This document shows positions 55,882-63,928 of a stretch of 64,000 nt of DNA, in pieces (the first letter of the stretch is position 1; each line of letters starts with the position of its first letter). Below the pieces are notes generated by a model. It did no database searches and was not told the DNA's origin. It was given only the letters and a program-made list of their open reading frames with translations. The stretch comes from Nitrospira sp. (GTDB taxonomy: Bacteria; Nitrospirota; Nitrospiria; Nitrospirales; Nitrospiraceae), in contig VGXC01000018.1 of NCBI GenBank assembly GCA_016873495.1, positions 1 through 64,000 of the forward strand, in the 5' to 3' direction. A program made the position numbers and the translations under genes.

Positions 55882-56691
55882 TCAGACTTGCTCCAGCGTT
55901 GCCTGCTCGATTGGTTCGGAAGATTCTTCGTCGGCGGCGGGGCCAGATCCGACTACTATGAGAGGATCGTCGCCGACCGGCAGCATCTCCTGCTCCGGCT
56001 CCCCCAGTTCCTTGAACTCCCGCAACGGCGGCAGTTCCGCAAGATCGCGAAGGCCGAAGTGCTGGAGAAAATACTTGGTCGTTCCATACATGATGGGCCG
56101 CCCTGGCATCTCCTTCCGTCCGACCATGCGAATGAGCTTGCGCTCGAGCAACGTCCGGATGACTCCAGAGGCTTCCACACCGCGAATCTGCTCGACCTCC
56201 GCACGGACGATCGGTTGCTTGTAGGCGATGATCGCCAGGGACTCCAGCGCCGAGCGCGACAGCTTCGGGGCCGGCTTGTTCTTTTCCAGCCGTTTGATCC
56301 AGGGACCATAATCGGACCGGGTAACGAGCTGGAATCCCCCGGCCACCTCGACGATCTGCAACCCCCGTCCCGCCTGGTCGAACTCGTCCTGCAAGCTGCG
56401 CAAGGCCTGCCGCACTTCGGCCTTCGGCACCCCTTCCAGCACCGAGGCCAACCGCTCCACCGTCACCGGCCCGTGCGACACGAACAAAAGCGTCTCGAGA
56501 ATCGCCTTCAACTCCCGCAGCGCGAGCGCATCGGACGCGGCCGGCGCTTGAACAGCCTCGACAGCCTGCCCCCCTGGCACGGCCTGTTCATGGCCGCCAC
56601 CGGCATCCGCCAGCTCTTCGAACAGGACCAAGTCCCCAGCCGCCTGCTCCGGCACGACTTCAGATACCGGCGCCTCCGACCTTGCACTCAT
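55882..56691 (-). CDS. scpB: Segregation and condensation protein B
   Basis: 269 residues. A core of tandem winged helices (about 58-215; LKAILETLLFVSHGPVTVERLA, ALESLAIIAYKQPIVRAEVEQIRGV) matches ScpB. An N-terminal tail of about 55 residues and an acidic C-terminal tail of about 45 are longer than usual. With ScpA it forms the SMC-kleisin condensin. It follows scpA by 9 bases. Confidence 0.94.
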   Translation of the reverse strand: MSARSEAPVSEVVPEQAAGDLVLFEELADAGGGHEQAVPGGQAVEAVQAPAASDALALRELKAILETLLFVSHGPVTVERLASVLEGVPKAEVRQALRSLQDEFDQAGRGLQIVEVAGGFQLVTRSDYGPWIKRLEKNKPAPKLSRSALESLAIIAYKQPIVRAEVEQIRGVEASGVIRTLLERKLIRMVGRKEMPGRPIMYGTTKYFLQHFGLRDLAELPPLREFKELGEPEQEMLPVGDDPLIVVGSGPAADEESSEPIEQATLEQV

Positions 56692-56700
56692 ACCATCCTC

Positions 56701-57474
56701 CTACACGTAATCCGAGAATTCCCCCTCGACGCCCTGCTCCATCGGCGAAAACGCGCGGGTGAGCAAAATCTGGCCGAAGGTCTCGGCCTGAAACACCCGG
56801 ACTAACTTGAGCCGCGTCAACTCCAGCAAGGCCAGAAACGTCACAATGATGAACAGTCTGTGCCCTTGCTCTTCGAACAGCGCCACGAAGGTGACCGATT
56901 CCTTGCCTTCTAGGATTTCCAAAATCGCGTTCATCCGGTCCTTCACCGTAAGTTGGTCCGCGGCAATCTCCATCAACTGTCGATGCGGCGTACGGACCAG
57001 CACCGACTGCAAGGCATCCACCAGATCGAAGAGCGTAACCTCATCTAGCAGCGTCTCGGCCGCCTTGGCCGGTGTCGGCAAGACTTCCACCCTGGCAAAG
57101 ACATCGCGCCATTCCCGCTCACGGGTATCCAGTTGGCTGGCAACGTCCTTGAACTGCTTGTACTCCAAGAGCCGCCGGATCAACTCCTCCCGCGGGTCCG
57201 GTCCATCCTCTTCGTCCCCTTCGATCTGCTCGGCCGGCAACAGCATCCGCGCCTTAATTTGCACAAGGGTTGCGGCCATGACGAGGAACTCCCCCGCCAC
57301 CGTCAGGTTCAGCGACTTCATAAGACTCAAATACTCGATATACTGTTGGGTTATCAGCGCGATAGGAATGTCGTAGATATTGATCTCGCTCTTTTTAATC
57401 AGGTGGAGCAGGAGGTCAAGCGGGCCCTCAAACTTCTCGAGCCGAACTTGATATTGAATTTCAAGCTGTTCCAC
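56701..57474 (-). CDS. scpA: Segregation and condensation protein A (kleisin)
   Basis: 257 residues from GTG 57474. The family start YQVRLEKFEGPLDLLLHLIKKSEINIYDIPIALITQQYIEYL and LVMAATLVQIKARMLLP are clear, with a C-terminal winged helix. It bridges SMC heads. First gene of the scpA-scpB pair. Confidence 0.95.
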   Translation of the reverse strand: MEQLEIQYQVRLEKFEGPLDLLLHLIKKSEINIYDIPIALITQQYIEYLSLMKSLNLTVAGEFLVMAATLVQIKARMLLPAEQIEGDEEDGPDPREELIRRLLEYKQFKDVASQLDTREREWRDVFARVEVLPTPAKAAETLLDEVTLFDLVDALQSVLVRTPHRQLMEIAADQLTVKDRMNAILEILEGKESVTFVALFEEQGHRLFIIVTFLALLELTRLKLVRVFQAETFGQILLTRAFSPMEQGVEGEFSDYV

Positions 57475-57512
57475 TGATTTCTTCCTACTCTTCCTGCCAA
57501 GAAACCTAGCCG

Positions 57513-57541
57513 CTTATACTATCTTATGGGGATAAACGCAA
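57513..57541 (-). promoter_or_regulatory. Promoter of scpA-scpB
   Basis: On the minus strand TTGCGT (57536-57541) and TATAAG (57513-57518) are 17 bases apart. Confidence 0.5.
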
Positions 57542-57592
57542 GTTAATTTCTATATGTAGTGGGTCTGTGGATAACATTCCCTACGAAGTCGT

Positions 57593-58687
57593 TCAGGAAT
57601 TCTTTTTCAGCAGAAAGACAAACCAGACCAGAAACAGGGTCAAGGCAGCCACAATCCCATACATGATGCGCGGATCCTGCAAGCCGCGCGGGATCGGACG
57701 CTCCCCGGTCAACTTGGTCCTGGCGAACCGCGGTTCGAGCGCGAACATAACCTTGGAAAAATCCTCCAGCCCACGGAACTCCGCATCCGAAAAGTCGGCC
57801 ACCCCTGCAAACGTCGCACGGCGAAAATAGGCGTCTTTCGCAAACAGCGTATACGTGAAAAATGCTTCCCGATCGAACCGCGCCTCGGAAAAATCGACGA
57901 GGCCGTCGAACCGGCTTCCCGAAAACCCGGTACCCAGCTTGAAATAAGTCTGGGCGAACCAAGCCTCCTGTGAAAACTGGGCTTCCAGAAACTCGGCCAG
58001 TCCGTTGAAACCCGCCCGCTTGAACGAGACCGACCCGGCGAACGTCGCTTTATGAAAGCGCGAGTGTGTGCCCAATGCGGTGGCTTCAAACCTGGCCCCC
58101 TCGGCAAACCAGGCATGAATAAAAAACCCTTCGCGCAGCAGAATGGCATTCGAAAAGTCCACCGGCCCGCCGAAGGCCGCATAGGATAAATCCACCATAC
58201 GTTCGAAGGTCGTCCCGGTCATTGTGACGGGCCCATTGATCACCAGCAGCCCGGTCGTGAGATTGGTCTTGATGGTTCCTCGCACCAGGGAGTCCTTGAT
58301 TGTCACCGGGCCGGCGATCAAACGGACATCCCGAATATTCTCCACTGGAATGATGTCTTGAATGCGCGGAGGCAGCGTGAACACCCGTTCAGGGCTCAGC
58401 GGTGGCAGCTGATCCAATGCCAAGTCTCCGGTCACCACCACCCCGTTGAGATCGAGACCCCGCCCGGCCTTCAACGCTGCCAGCAACTCCGCAACAGGAA
58501 TGGCCTGCGCCTCCCGCTCCTGCGCACTACAGTCTCGCCCTAAGTGTCTGGTCAGAGGAGCGGCCGGTGCCGCAGACCCCCGGTCCACGGAACAGGCACT
58601 CCATACGGGAGACCAAGAGAGCAGCACGGCGAGAAGAGTGCCGAGGCTTGCCGACCCGAGGGGCGAGACTTGTGCAATCGATCGCAT
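57593..58687 (-). CDS. Secreted pentapeptide-repeat protein with C-terminal membrane anchor
   Basis: 364 residues from ATG 58687. A signal-like segment (about 15-30) is followed by a unique region and then about 20 pentapeptide repeats (about 150-325; FANVxF-like units such as FAGSVSFKRAGF, FDGLVDFSEARF). A final hydrophobic helix (about 338-358) precedes KKNS. It probably forms a right-handed quadrilateral helix outside the inner membrane. Function unknown. The promoter implies a leaderless mRNA. Confidence 0.8.
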   Translation of the reverse strand: MRSIAQVSPLGSASLGTLLAVLLSWSPVWSACSVDRGSAAPAAPLTRHLGRDCSAQEREAQAIPVAELLAALKAGRGLDLNGVVVTGDLALDQLPPLSPERVFTLPPRIQDIIPVENIRDVRLIAGPVTIKDSLVRGTIKTNLTTGLLVINGPVTMTGTTFERMVDLSYAAFGGPVDFSNAILLREGFFIHAWFAEGARFEATALGTHSRFHKATFAGSVSFKRAGFNGLAEFLEAQFSQEAWFAQTYFKLGTGFSGSRFDGLVDFSEARFDREAFFTYTLFAKDAYFRRATFAGVADFSDAEFRGLEDFSKVMFALEPRFARTKLTGERPIPRGLQDPRIMYGIVAALTLFLVWFVFLLKKNS

Positions 58688-58694
58688 CGCGCCT

Positions 58695-58723
58695 CTTATA
58701 CGAGCCCCGGCCATCAAAAGCAA
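58695..58723 (-). promoter_or_regulatory. Promoter of the pentapeptide-repeat gene (leaderless)
   Basis: On the minus strand TTGCTT (58718-58723) and TATAAG (58695-58700) are 17 bases apart. The -10 ends 7 bases before ATG 58687. Confidence 0.55.
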
Positions 58724-58739
58724 GGACGCGGGTGGACGA

Positions 58740-58768
58740 TTTACAGTCCACTGGTTTCCCCCTATAAT
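58740..58768 (+). promoter_or_regulatory. Promoter of the secreted S16 protease gene
   Basis: TTTACA (58740-58745) and perfect TATAAT (58763-58768) are 17 bases apart. The start near 58775 is about 3 bases before ATG 58778. Confidence 0.65.
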
Positions 58769-58777
58769 TAACGGATC

Positions 58778-59482
58778 ATGGACTTAGCTATACGCAATCC
58801 GACTAGGTATTCTGCAAGGTTGATGAGGCCGATTCTCGTGTTGCTGGCCGTTCTGGCGCCAACAGGTTTCTCCCTCGGCGCTGCCGACTCGGTGTCAGCC
58901 GCCCATGTGGTGGAAGTGCCCGTCTTGTCGGCCGTCACTTTCAACAATAAGGGCGCCTTCCAGGTCATGGTCATGAGTTGGGACCGGCAGGCGGCGCCGG
59001 ACCCCGCCGAGGTCAAGTGGGGGAACAACCGCGTGAGAGTCAGAGGAACCGCGCTCGGAGCCATGGGGACTGCGTTTGTATATGCCGCGGAGCAGAGCAG
59101 CTCGCTTCACCCGACTGGCACAATCACGATCTACGCCGCCTCGTATGCGCCGACCAGCAGCGACGGCCCCAGTGCCGGTGCCGCCATGGCCATTGGGTTT
59201 CTGGCTGTCTTGCGGGGGGACCCGATTCTCCGCGGGGTCGCCCTCACCGGCACGCTGCAGCCGGAAGGGCGGATCGGCCCGGTGGGCGCGATCCCGGACA
59301 AAGTTCGCGCGGCGGCGCGCGAGGGGTACCGCACAATCCTCATTCCCCAAGGCCAATTTAACGGACCGTTGAGCGACCCCAAATGGAACCTCAACGGGCT
59401 GGCCATGGAACTGGGGCTGACCATCAAGGAAGTGGCGACGATTCACGAGGCCTATGAACTCATGACCGGACGCCGGCTGTAG
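58778..59482 (+). CDS. Secreted Lon-type (S16) serine protease domain protein
   Basis: 234 residues. A signal peptide ends near GFSLGAADSVSA. What follows is the proteolytic domain of Lon without any AAA+ ATPase: the catalytic Ser lies in SSDGPSAGAAMAIG (about 129-142) and the catalytic Lys in IPDKVRAAAREGY (about 170-182), with LTGTLQPEGRIGPVG between. It would act outside the cytoplasm without ATP. ATG 58778 fits the promoter; ATG 58823 would give a shorter signal peptide. Confidence 0.85.
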   Translation: MDLAIRNPTRYSARLMRPILVLLAVLAPTGFSLGAADSVSAAHVVEVPVLSAVTFNNKGAFQVMVMSWDRQAAPDPAEVKWGNNRVRVRGTALGAMGTAFVYAAEQSSSLHPTGTITIYAASYAPTSSDGPSAGAAMAIGFLAVLRGDPILRGVALTGTLQPEGRIGPVGAIPDKVRAAAREGYRTILIPQGQFNGPLSDPKWNLNGLAMELGLTIKEVATIHEAYELMTGRRL

Positions 59483-59536
59483 CGCACACCAGCCTCCGCC
59501 TCCCCCGCCGGCTGGTCACGCCGGACAGGGGGCGGA

Positions 59537-59980
59537 TCAACTCAACCCTGCGAGTATCGCGTCGTACTGTTCCTGAGTCAGGCGATGCATGCCGAGGTTT
59601 AATCGGCGAGTCAACTCAGCCTGATCCGGCACTGCGAGTACCCGATGCAGCAGGGTCAAGCTGGCATCAGGAGTGCTCTGCCAATTCTGCGTGACCTGGA
59701 TCCGCACGAACCCGAAGCGCGATTCCTCGCGGAGTTCGTCCCGGACAAATTGATCCAAGTCCTCGGGAGGCAGCACGCGAGATCGGATGGCAAAGCCGGC
59801 TCGAAGCCCTTGCTTCAAGATATACACCAGCCCGCAAGAGTCATCGGTCAGGTAGGTTCGCAGGTTGTCTCGAATCAGCGCGGTGCGAAGCCCCCAGAGC
59901 TCATGCGATAACTGGACTTCCGCGCTGGCCTGGGAACTGCGATCCCTCAGCGCGCCGGCGATAAACAAAAAATGGCTCAT
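59537..59980 (-). CDS. Hypothetical protein
   Basis: 147 residues; not recognised. No cysteine cluster, signal peptide or membrane segment. It has a mixed helix/strand pattern, with ELWGLRTALIRDNLRTYLTDD near the start and LTQEQYDAILAGL at the end. Its neighbours are also orphan genes, so context gives no clue. Confidence 0.6.
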   Translation of the reverse strand: MSHFLFIAGALRDRSSQASAEVQLSHELWGLRTALIRDNLRTYLTDDSCGLVYILKQGLRAGFAIRSRVLPPEDLDQFVRDELREESRFGFVRIQVTQNWQSTPDASLTLLHRVLAVPDQAELTRRLNLGMHRLTQEQYDAILAGLS

Positions 59981-60096
59981 GTCGTAATAAAGACGGAGAG
60001 ACGTTCCGGAGACGTCGCGCCGGAGTCCGCGCCCGGGGCATACATCACCGAATCTGAGAAGCCCGTTCCAGCTCCGGGGACAAGCAGGTAGGCAGA

Positions 60097-60630
60097 TCAG
60101 GCATTGTGGTAGTCGTCGCTTTCGCCCGAGAGGTCGTCCGGTTTATCCAAGTAATCCGGCTCCGCTTCTTCGTCATCGAGCGACAATTCCTCGTCGCGTA
60201 TATCCTCCGCTAACTCCTCTTCCATCTCTTCTTCGGGAAGCTCCAGTTCTTCCGCCAGCTCCTCATGCATGGCTTTTGGTTCTTCGTCTCTCTCGGGCCT
60301 GGCCGGCCGGTGCAAGGCTTTGGCCGAAGAGGGAGCCGTGGCGACGGCTTTCTTGATGACAGGAGCGGGAGACGCTTGGGGAGCAGCTTTCTTCGAAGGC
60401 TTTTCAGCGGCCTTCTTCGCGACCTTCTTTGCAACTCGAGCTGCTTTTTTAGGCTTGGTAGTCGTCTTGCGTTTGACGGCCGCTTTCTTGACCGCCTTCT
60501 TCGCGACAGCCTTCTTGCTCGCGGTTTTGGCCTTCTTGGTCTTGCCCTTTGCGGCTTGCCCCTTGGCTCCGGCTTTCTTGGCGGTCTTCTTCACGGATGT
60601 TTTGCTCGGCTTTTTCCGTTTCGTCGCCAT
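60097..60630 (-). CDS. Histone H1-like Lys/Ala-rich protein with acidic tail
   Basis: 177 residues in two opposite halves. Residues 1-95 are Lys/Ala/Thr repeats (KKTAKKAGAK, KKAVAKKAVKK) like bacterial histone H1-type DNA-binding tails. Residues 110-177 are strongly acidic (EELAEELELPEEEMEEELAED). The basic half could bind DNA or RNA and the acidic half could regulate it. GGAGGGG precedes the ATG. Confidence 0.75.
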   Translation of the reverse strand: MATKRKKPSKTSVKKTAKKAGAKGQAAKGKTKKAKTASKKAVAKKAVKKAAVKRKTTTKPKKAARVAKKVAKKAAEKPSKKAAPQASPAPVIKKAVATAPSSAKALHRPARPERDEEPKAMHEELAEELELPEEEMEEELAEDIRDEELSLDDEEAEPDYLDKPDDLSGESDDYHNA

Positions 60631-60807
60631 CGTCCCCTCCTCTACTCACAATCCCGGCGCAACCACGCCTGCGCCGCACCCATCTAGCATGAATCAGGCA
60701 CGGCTTGCAACTATGGCCAAAGACAAGGCCTCGGACATTGCCCCCAAGCTTCCAAGAGGCCCGTCAATAGTCGCTGGATCGTGAATGGCGAAATCGAAAA
60801 GAAGGAG

Positions 60808-61818
60808 TTAGGGAATGACCCACACGTTGACGAAGGACGGCAGGCTGTCGGCGCCTTTGACCGTATCGGGTCCTTTCATGTCCGTCACCCGCAGTTTGAA
60901 TCGCAACAAGCGCTTGGCTGACACCTTGGGCGCCACAAAGGTCGCCTTGGAGGAGTCTGCGTCGAGCAGCGACACCTTGTTGCCCCGGACCTGGGCCCAT
61001 TCATATCGAAGGGGATCTCCATCCGGGTCTCTGCTTTGGAGCGCGCTGAGCACCACTGTCGCTCCGGCTTTCACGGTTTGGTCGGGACCGGCTTGGGCGA
61101 TCGGCACCCCGTTGGGCTCCGCCTCCGATTTCACCACCACATCCATCCGCCCTTCACGGCCACGATTCTTGACCGTCAGCGTCGCGGTCCCGTTTCCGAT
61201 GACCCGCACGAAGCCTCCCGGATAGATCGCCAGCACCCCTTCGTTCGAGCTGTCATAGCGGCTGCCCGCCAAAGTCCCACCGATCCAGCGGGCGACGCCA
61301 TCGGCGAACTGGCCGATGACCGGCACCTCGAGGATCTTGCCGATGGTATCTAACCGCCAGGGTTTTTCGACCTCGAACTCGATCCCCGTCAACGCCGCCG
61401 GGGGCTCGACCTGCAGGAGGATTTCATCGAACTCTTCCTGGCCGGCAAGGCGGCCCCTGGTCACCTCGCCGACAGCCAGCAGCCGCATGGCGCCGACCAC
61501 CCCATTCGGCACAGTCAAACGCCCCCCGAACGGCGGAGTCGCCGCGCTGGTGGACTCCAGCGCCAGCTGCGCCTGCTGCGCCACAAGCGGCTCCTCCCCG
61601 AAGCGATACCAGTAGTACAGGACCCGGCTGACGCCGATCTCCGTCCCAAGGTCCACTCGAACATCCAGCGATTGGCCGGCCACCAGCACCGCCCCGTCCG
61701 TGGGAGCCGTGATCCGAAAGGCCCAGGCAGGAGCCGCAGCCCAGAACATGCCGGCAAGGGTCGATAACAAGAGGGTAATAAAAAGATAGCGACGTTGGCG
61801 GGACAGGAATCGGCGCAT
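60808..61818 (-). CDS. Secreted PKD-type Ig-fold protein
   Basis: 336 residues from ATG 61818, with AAGGA six bases upstream. A signal peptide ends AAPAWA. Three beta regions follow: an Ig-like region (about 35-125), a Big2-like central part (IYPGGFVRVIGNGTATLTVKN, about 200) and a C-terminal PKD domain (IAQAGPDQTVKAGATVVLSALQ with DPDGDPLRYEWAQV). Periplasmic or surface role, partner unknown. Confidence 0.8.
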   Translation of the reverse strand: MRRFLSRQRRYLFITLLLSTLAGMFWAAAPAWAFRITAPTDGAVLVAGQSLDVRVDLGTEIGVSRVLYYWYRFGEEPLVAQQAQLALESTSAATPPFGGRLTVPNGVVGAMRLLAVGEVTRGRLAGQEEFDEILLQVEPPAALTGIEFEVEKPWRLDTIGKILEVPVIGQFADGVARWIGGTLAGSRYDSSNEGVLAIYPGGFVRVIGNGTATLTVKNRGREGRMDVVVKSEAEPNGVPIAQAGPDQTVKAGATVVLSALQSRDPDGDPLRYEWAQVRGNKVSLLDADSSKATFVAPKVSAKRLLRFKLRVTDMKGPDTVKGADSLPSFVNVWVIP

Positions 61819-61852
61819 GCTCATTCCTTGCATACCGAGATAGTCGCGCGCC

Positions 61853-61881
61853 AGTATAGCAAGATCCGAGACCCTGGTCAC
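61853..61881 (-). promoter_or_regulatory. Promoter of the PKD-type protein gene
   Basis: On the minus strand GTGACC (61876-61881) and TATACT (61853-61858) are 17 bases apart. The -35 overlaps that of the divergent promoter. Confidence 0.5.
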
Positions 61882-61903
61882 CGTCGGCTGGTTCCGCTAC
61901 ACT
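61875..61903 (+). promoter_or_regulatory. Promoter of the RlaP-like gene
   Basis: TGGTCA (61875-61880) and TACACT (61898-61903) are 17 bases apart, sharing five bases with the divergent -35 box. Confidence 0.4.
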
Positions 61904-61938
61904 AGCGAAGGCAGAGCCTGTTCCATACCGGGACAACG

Positions 61939-62604
61939 ATGAACGCGAAGGAACAGACGATCCTCAAGGTACTGGTCGGCTCTCAAGCTCATGGGCTGGC
62001 CGGCCCGGAGAGCGACGCGGATTATCGGGGCGTCTTCGTCACTCCGACCGATTGGCTGTTTCGTCTCGACTTCAAATACAAGGGCAGCCGCTGGATTGAA
62101 GGCCAGGAGGATGAAACCTATTGGGAAGTCGGCCGGTTCCTCTCGCTGGCGACCCATGGCCATCCATTGGTGATGGAAACCTTTTTGGCGCCGGTCGTGA
62201 CGGCAGACGCATGGGGCCAAGAACTCCTCACGCTGTTCCCCTCCCTCTGGGCTCCCCAGACTGCCTACGAAGCCTTCGTCAGCTATGCGCTCAATCAGCG
62301 CAAGAAGTTGCTCGAGAAAAAAGATGCGCGGCCCGGCAAGTACGCCCTGGCCCACTTACGGGTCCTGTTCAATCTCTGCGAACTGCTCGCGACCGGAACG
62401 TTCACCGTCCGGACTGCCGACACCAGCCTTGGCGAAACCCTTCGCCAGGTGCAAGCCGATGCGCTCACGGTCGGCCAGATCGTCGACGCAGGCGAACGGC
62501 TGCTCCAGGAGGCCACTCAACGCCTGGCCCGCTGTTCCCATCAACCAGATCTCGAAGCCGTCAATGCCTTCCTGGGACGGTTGAGGAAAGCCTTCCTCGT
62601 TTAA
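61939..62604 (+). CDS. RlaP/YcgL-like nucleotidyltransferase
   Basis: 221 residues. LVGSQAHGLAGPESDADYRGVFV (residues 11-33) is the polymerase-beta-type nucleotidyltransferase motif GS-x-G plus S-D-x-D of the RlaP family. It continues with KLLEKKDARPGKYALAHLRVLF in a helical C-terminal half. RlaP proteins often sit with RNA ligases in RNA repair, but no ligase is nearby. Substrate unknown. Confidence 0.8.
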   Translation: MNAKEQTILKVLVGSQAHGLAGPESDADYRGVFVTPTDWLFRLDFKYKGSRWIEGQEDETYWEVGRFLSLATHGHPLVMETFLAPVVTADAWGQELLTLFPSLWAPQTAYEAFVSYALNQRKKLLEKKDARPGKYALAHLRVLFNLCELLATGTFTVRTADTSLGETLRQVQADALTVGQIVDAGERLLQEATQRLARCSHQPDLEAVNAFLGRLRKAFLV

Positions 62605-62622
62605 ACAGCGAACACGCTCTCT

Positions 62623-63858
62623 CTAGCGTACGACCGCCGCCAGAAAACGTTCCACCACATAGGTGCTGAGTTGGCCGCATGGCCCGCTGAAGTTGATGTC
62701 ACAGCCATGGGTCGCCCATGGCAGTCGCAACAAGAAGAGGGACCGTCCCGCGTGAGCCAGCCGCGCCGCAAGTCGCTCGCTTTGGATCGGCTTGACCAGT
62801 TCGTCCCGCTCCCCATGGATGAGCAAGGTAGGCGGCGTGCCGGCGCCGACGAAATTCAACGGCGAGGCCGCCGCATAGGCTTCCGGCCGTTCCTCCGGAC
62901 TGCCCCCCAGATAGGCCGTGAGCACGCCGCGCGAGTCCAGCACCAAGGGATTGCCCGGATGCTCATAGCTATATCGCAAGTCGGCCGGCGCATAAAAAGC
63001 GATAGCGCCACGGATCGCCGGATCCCCGGCTGTGTAGGCCACCAGCAGCGCCAGTTGGCCCCCGGCCGAACGGCCCAACAAGACGATTCGTTGCGGATCG
63101 AGCCCCAGGTCGGACGCATGGGTTTGCAGAAAGGACACCGCGGCCCGCACATCATCTCTGGCCGCGGGAAATGGCCACCGTGGGGCAAAGCGATAGCCGA
63201 CCGCAGCCACGACATAGCCTCGGGAAGCAAGATGGCGATTGAGATCGGCCAGTTGGCCGCGATCTCCGCTCTGCCACGAACCCCCGTGAATCACAATGAC
63301 CGCCGGAGCGGGTGACGAGAGATTCGCCGACCGGTAGAGGTCCAGTCGCAGAGGTTCTCCCGCCGGCGCCGCATAGACCAGGCTGCTGTGCTGTACCGGC
63401 TCCTGCGCCACCCCCGCCAAGAGATGCGTGAATTGCAGGGGCTGCCTTCCGGCGGACACCACGCCTCTGCCGGATGATGGAGCCGGACTGAGTGGAAGCG
63501 CCGCCGCCAGGTCTTGTTCGAGCTGCTCAGCAACCAGCAGCGCCCGCAACAGCGGGGACAGGAGCAGCACAGCCCCGGCCAGGGCCAACACACGGCCCAG
63601 CCGCCCGGCCCATCGCCAGCCGACGCTCGCTTCTCCCGCAATGCGATGGCAGGAGGGCAAGAAGGAACAAGCGAGCGCGATGGGAACCAGCCAATAGCCC
63701 CATTCGGTAACGCCGACGGCCACCATCCATAAGAAATGGGTCGGCGCCTCTAGGACCGCCAGCAACCCGACCGCCGACAAGGCGGTTCCGAGGAGAAGGC
63801 GAATGCATGCCTCAAGGGAGTCCCGGGAACAGCAAGGCAAAGAACAAGGGTTGAGCAT
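62623..63858 (-). CDS. Membrane-anchored alpha/beta hydrolase (esterase type)
   Basis: 411 residues. The first 115 hold three hydrophobic helices (about 17-40, 52-68 and 88-108). The C-terminal hydrolase has the oxyanion motif VIHGGSWQ (about 190), the nucleophile in LLGRSAGGQLA (about 265), an Asp in GERDELVKP and the His in WATHGCD. It belongs to the hormone-sensitive-lipase/carboxylesterase group. The active site is probably periplasmic; the substrate is unknown. Confidence 0.85.
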   Translation of the reverse strand: MLNPCSLPCCSRDSLEACIRLLLGTALSAVGLLAVLEAPTHFLWMVAVGVTEWGYWLVPIALACSFLPSCHRIAGEASVGWRWAGRLGRVLALAGAVLLLSPLLRALLVAEQLEQDLAAALPLSPAPSSGRGVVSAGRQPLQFTHLLAGVAQEPVQHSSLVYAAPAGEPLRLDLYRSANLSSPAPAVIVIHGGSWQSGDRGQLADLNRHLASRGYVVAAVGYRFAPRWPFPAARDDVRAAVSFLQTHASDLGLDPQRIVLLGRSAGGQLALLVAYTAGDPAIRGAIAFYAPADLRYSYEHPGNPLVLDSRGVLTAYLGGSPEERPEAYAAASPLNFVGAGTPPTLLIHGERDELVKPIQSERLAARLAHAGRSLFLLRLPWATHGCDINFSGPCGQLSTYVVERFLAAVVR

Positions 63859-63917
63859 CAGCTCTCAGTGATTACCATAAATTCGTGTTGCGTGGGCCCC
63901 TTATCGCCGGCTATAAA

Positions 63918-63928
63918 AATGGTATAAT
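63918..63928 (+). promoter_or_regulatory. Extended -10 promoter near the window end
   Basis: TGGTATAAT (63920-63928) is a perfect extended -10 element. No good -35 is present at the usual distance. Its gene would lie beyond the window; 63929-64000 shows no clear start. Confidence 0.35.
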
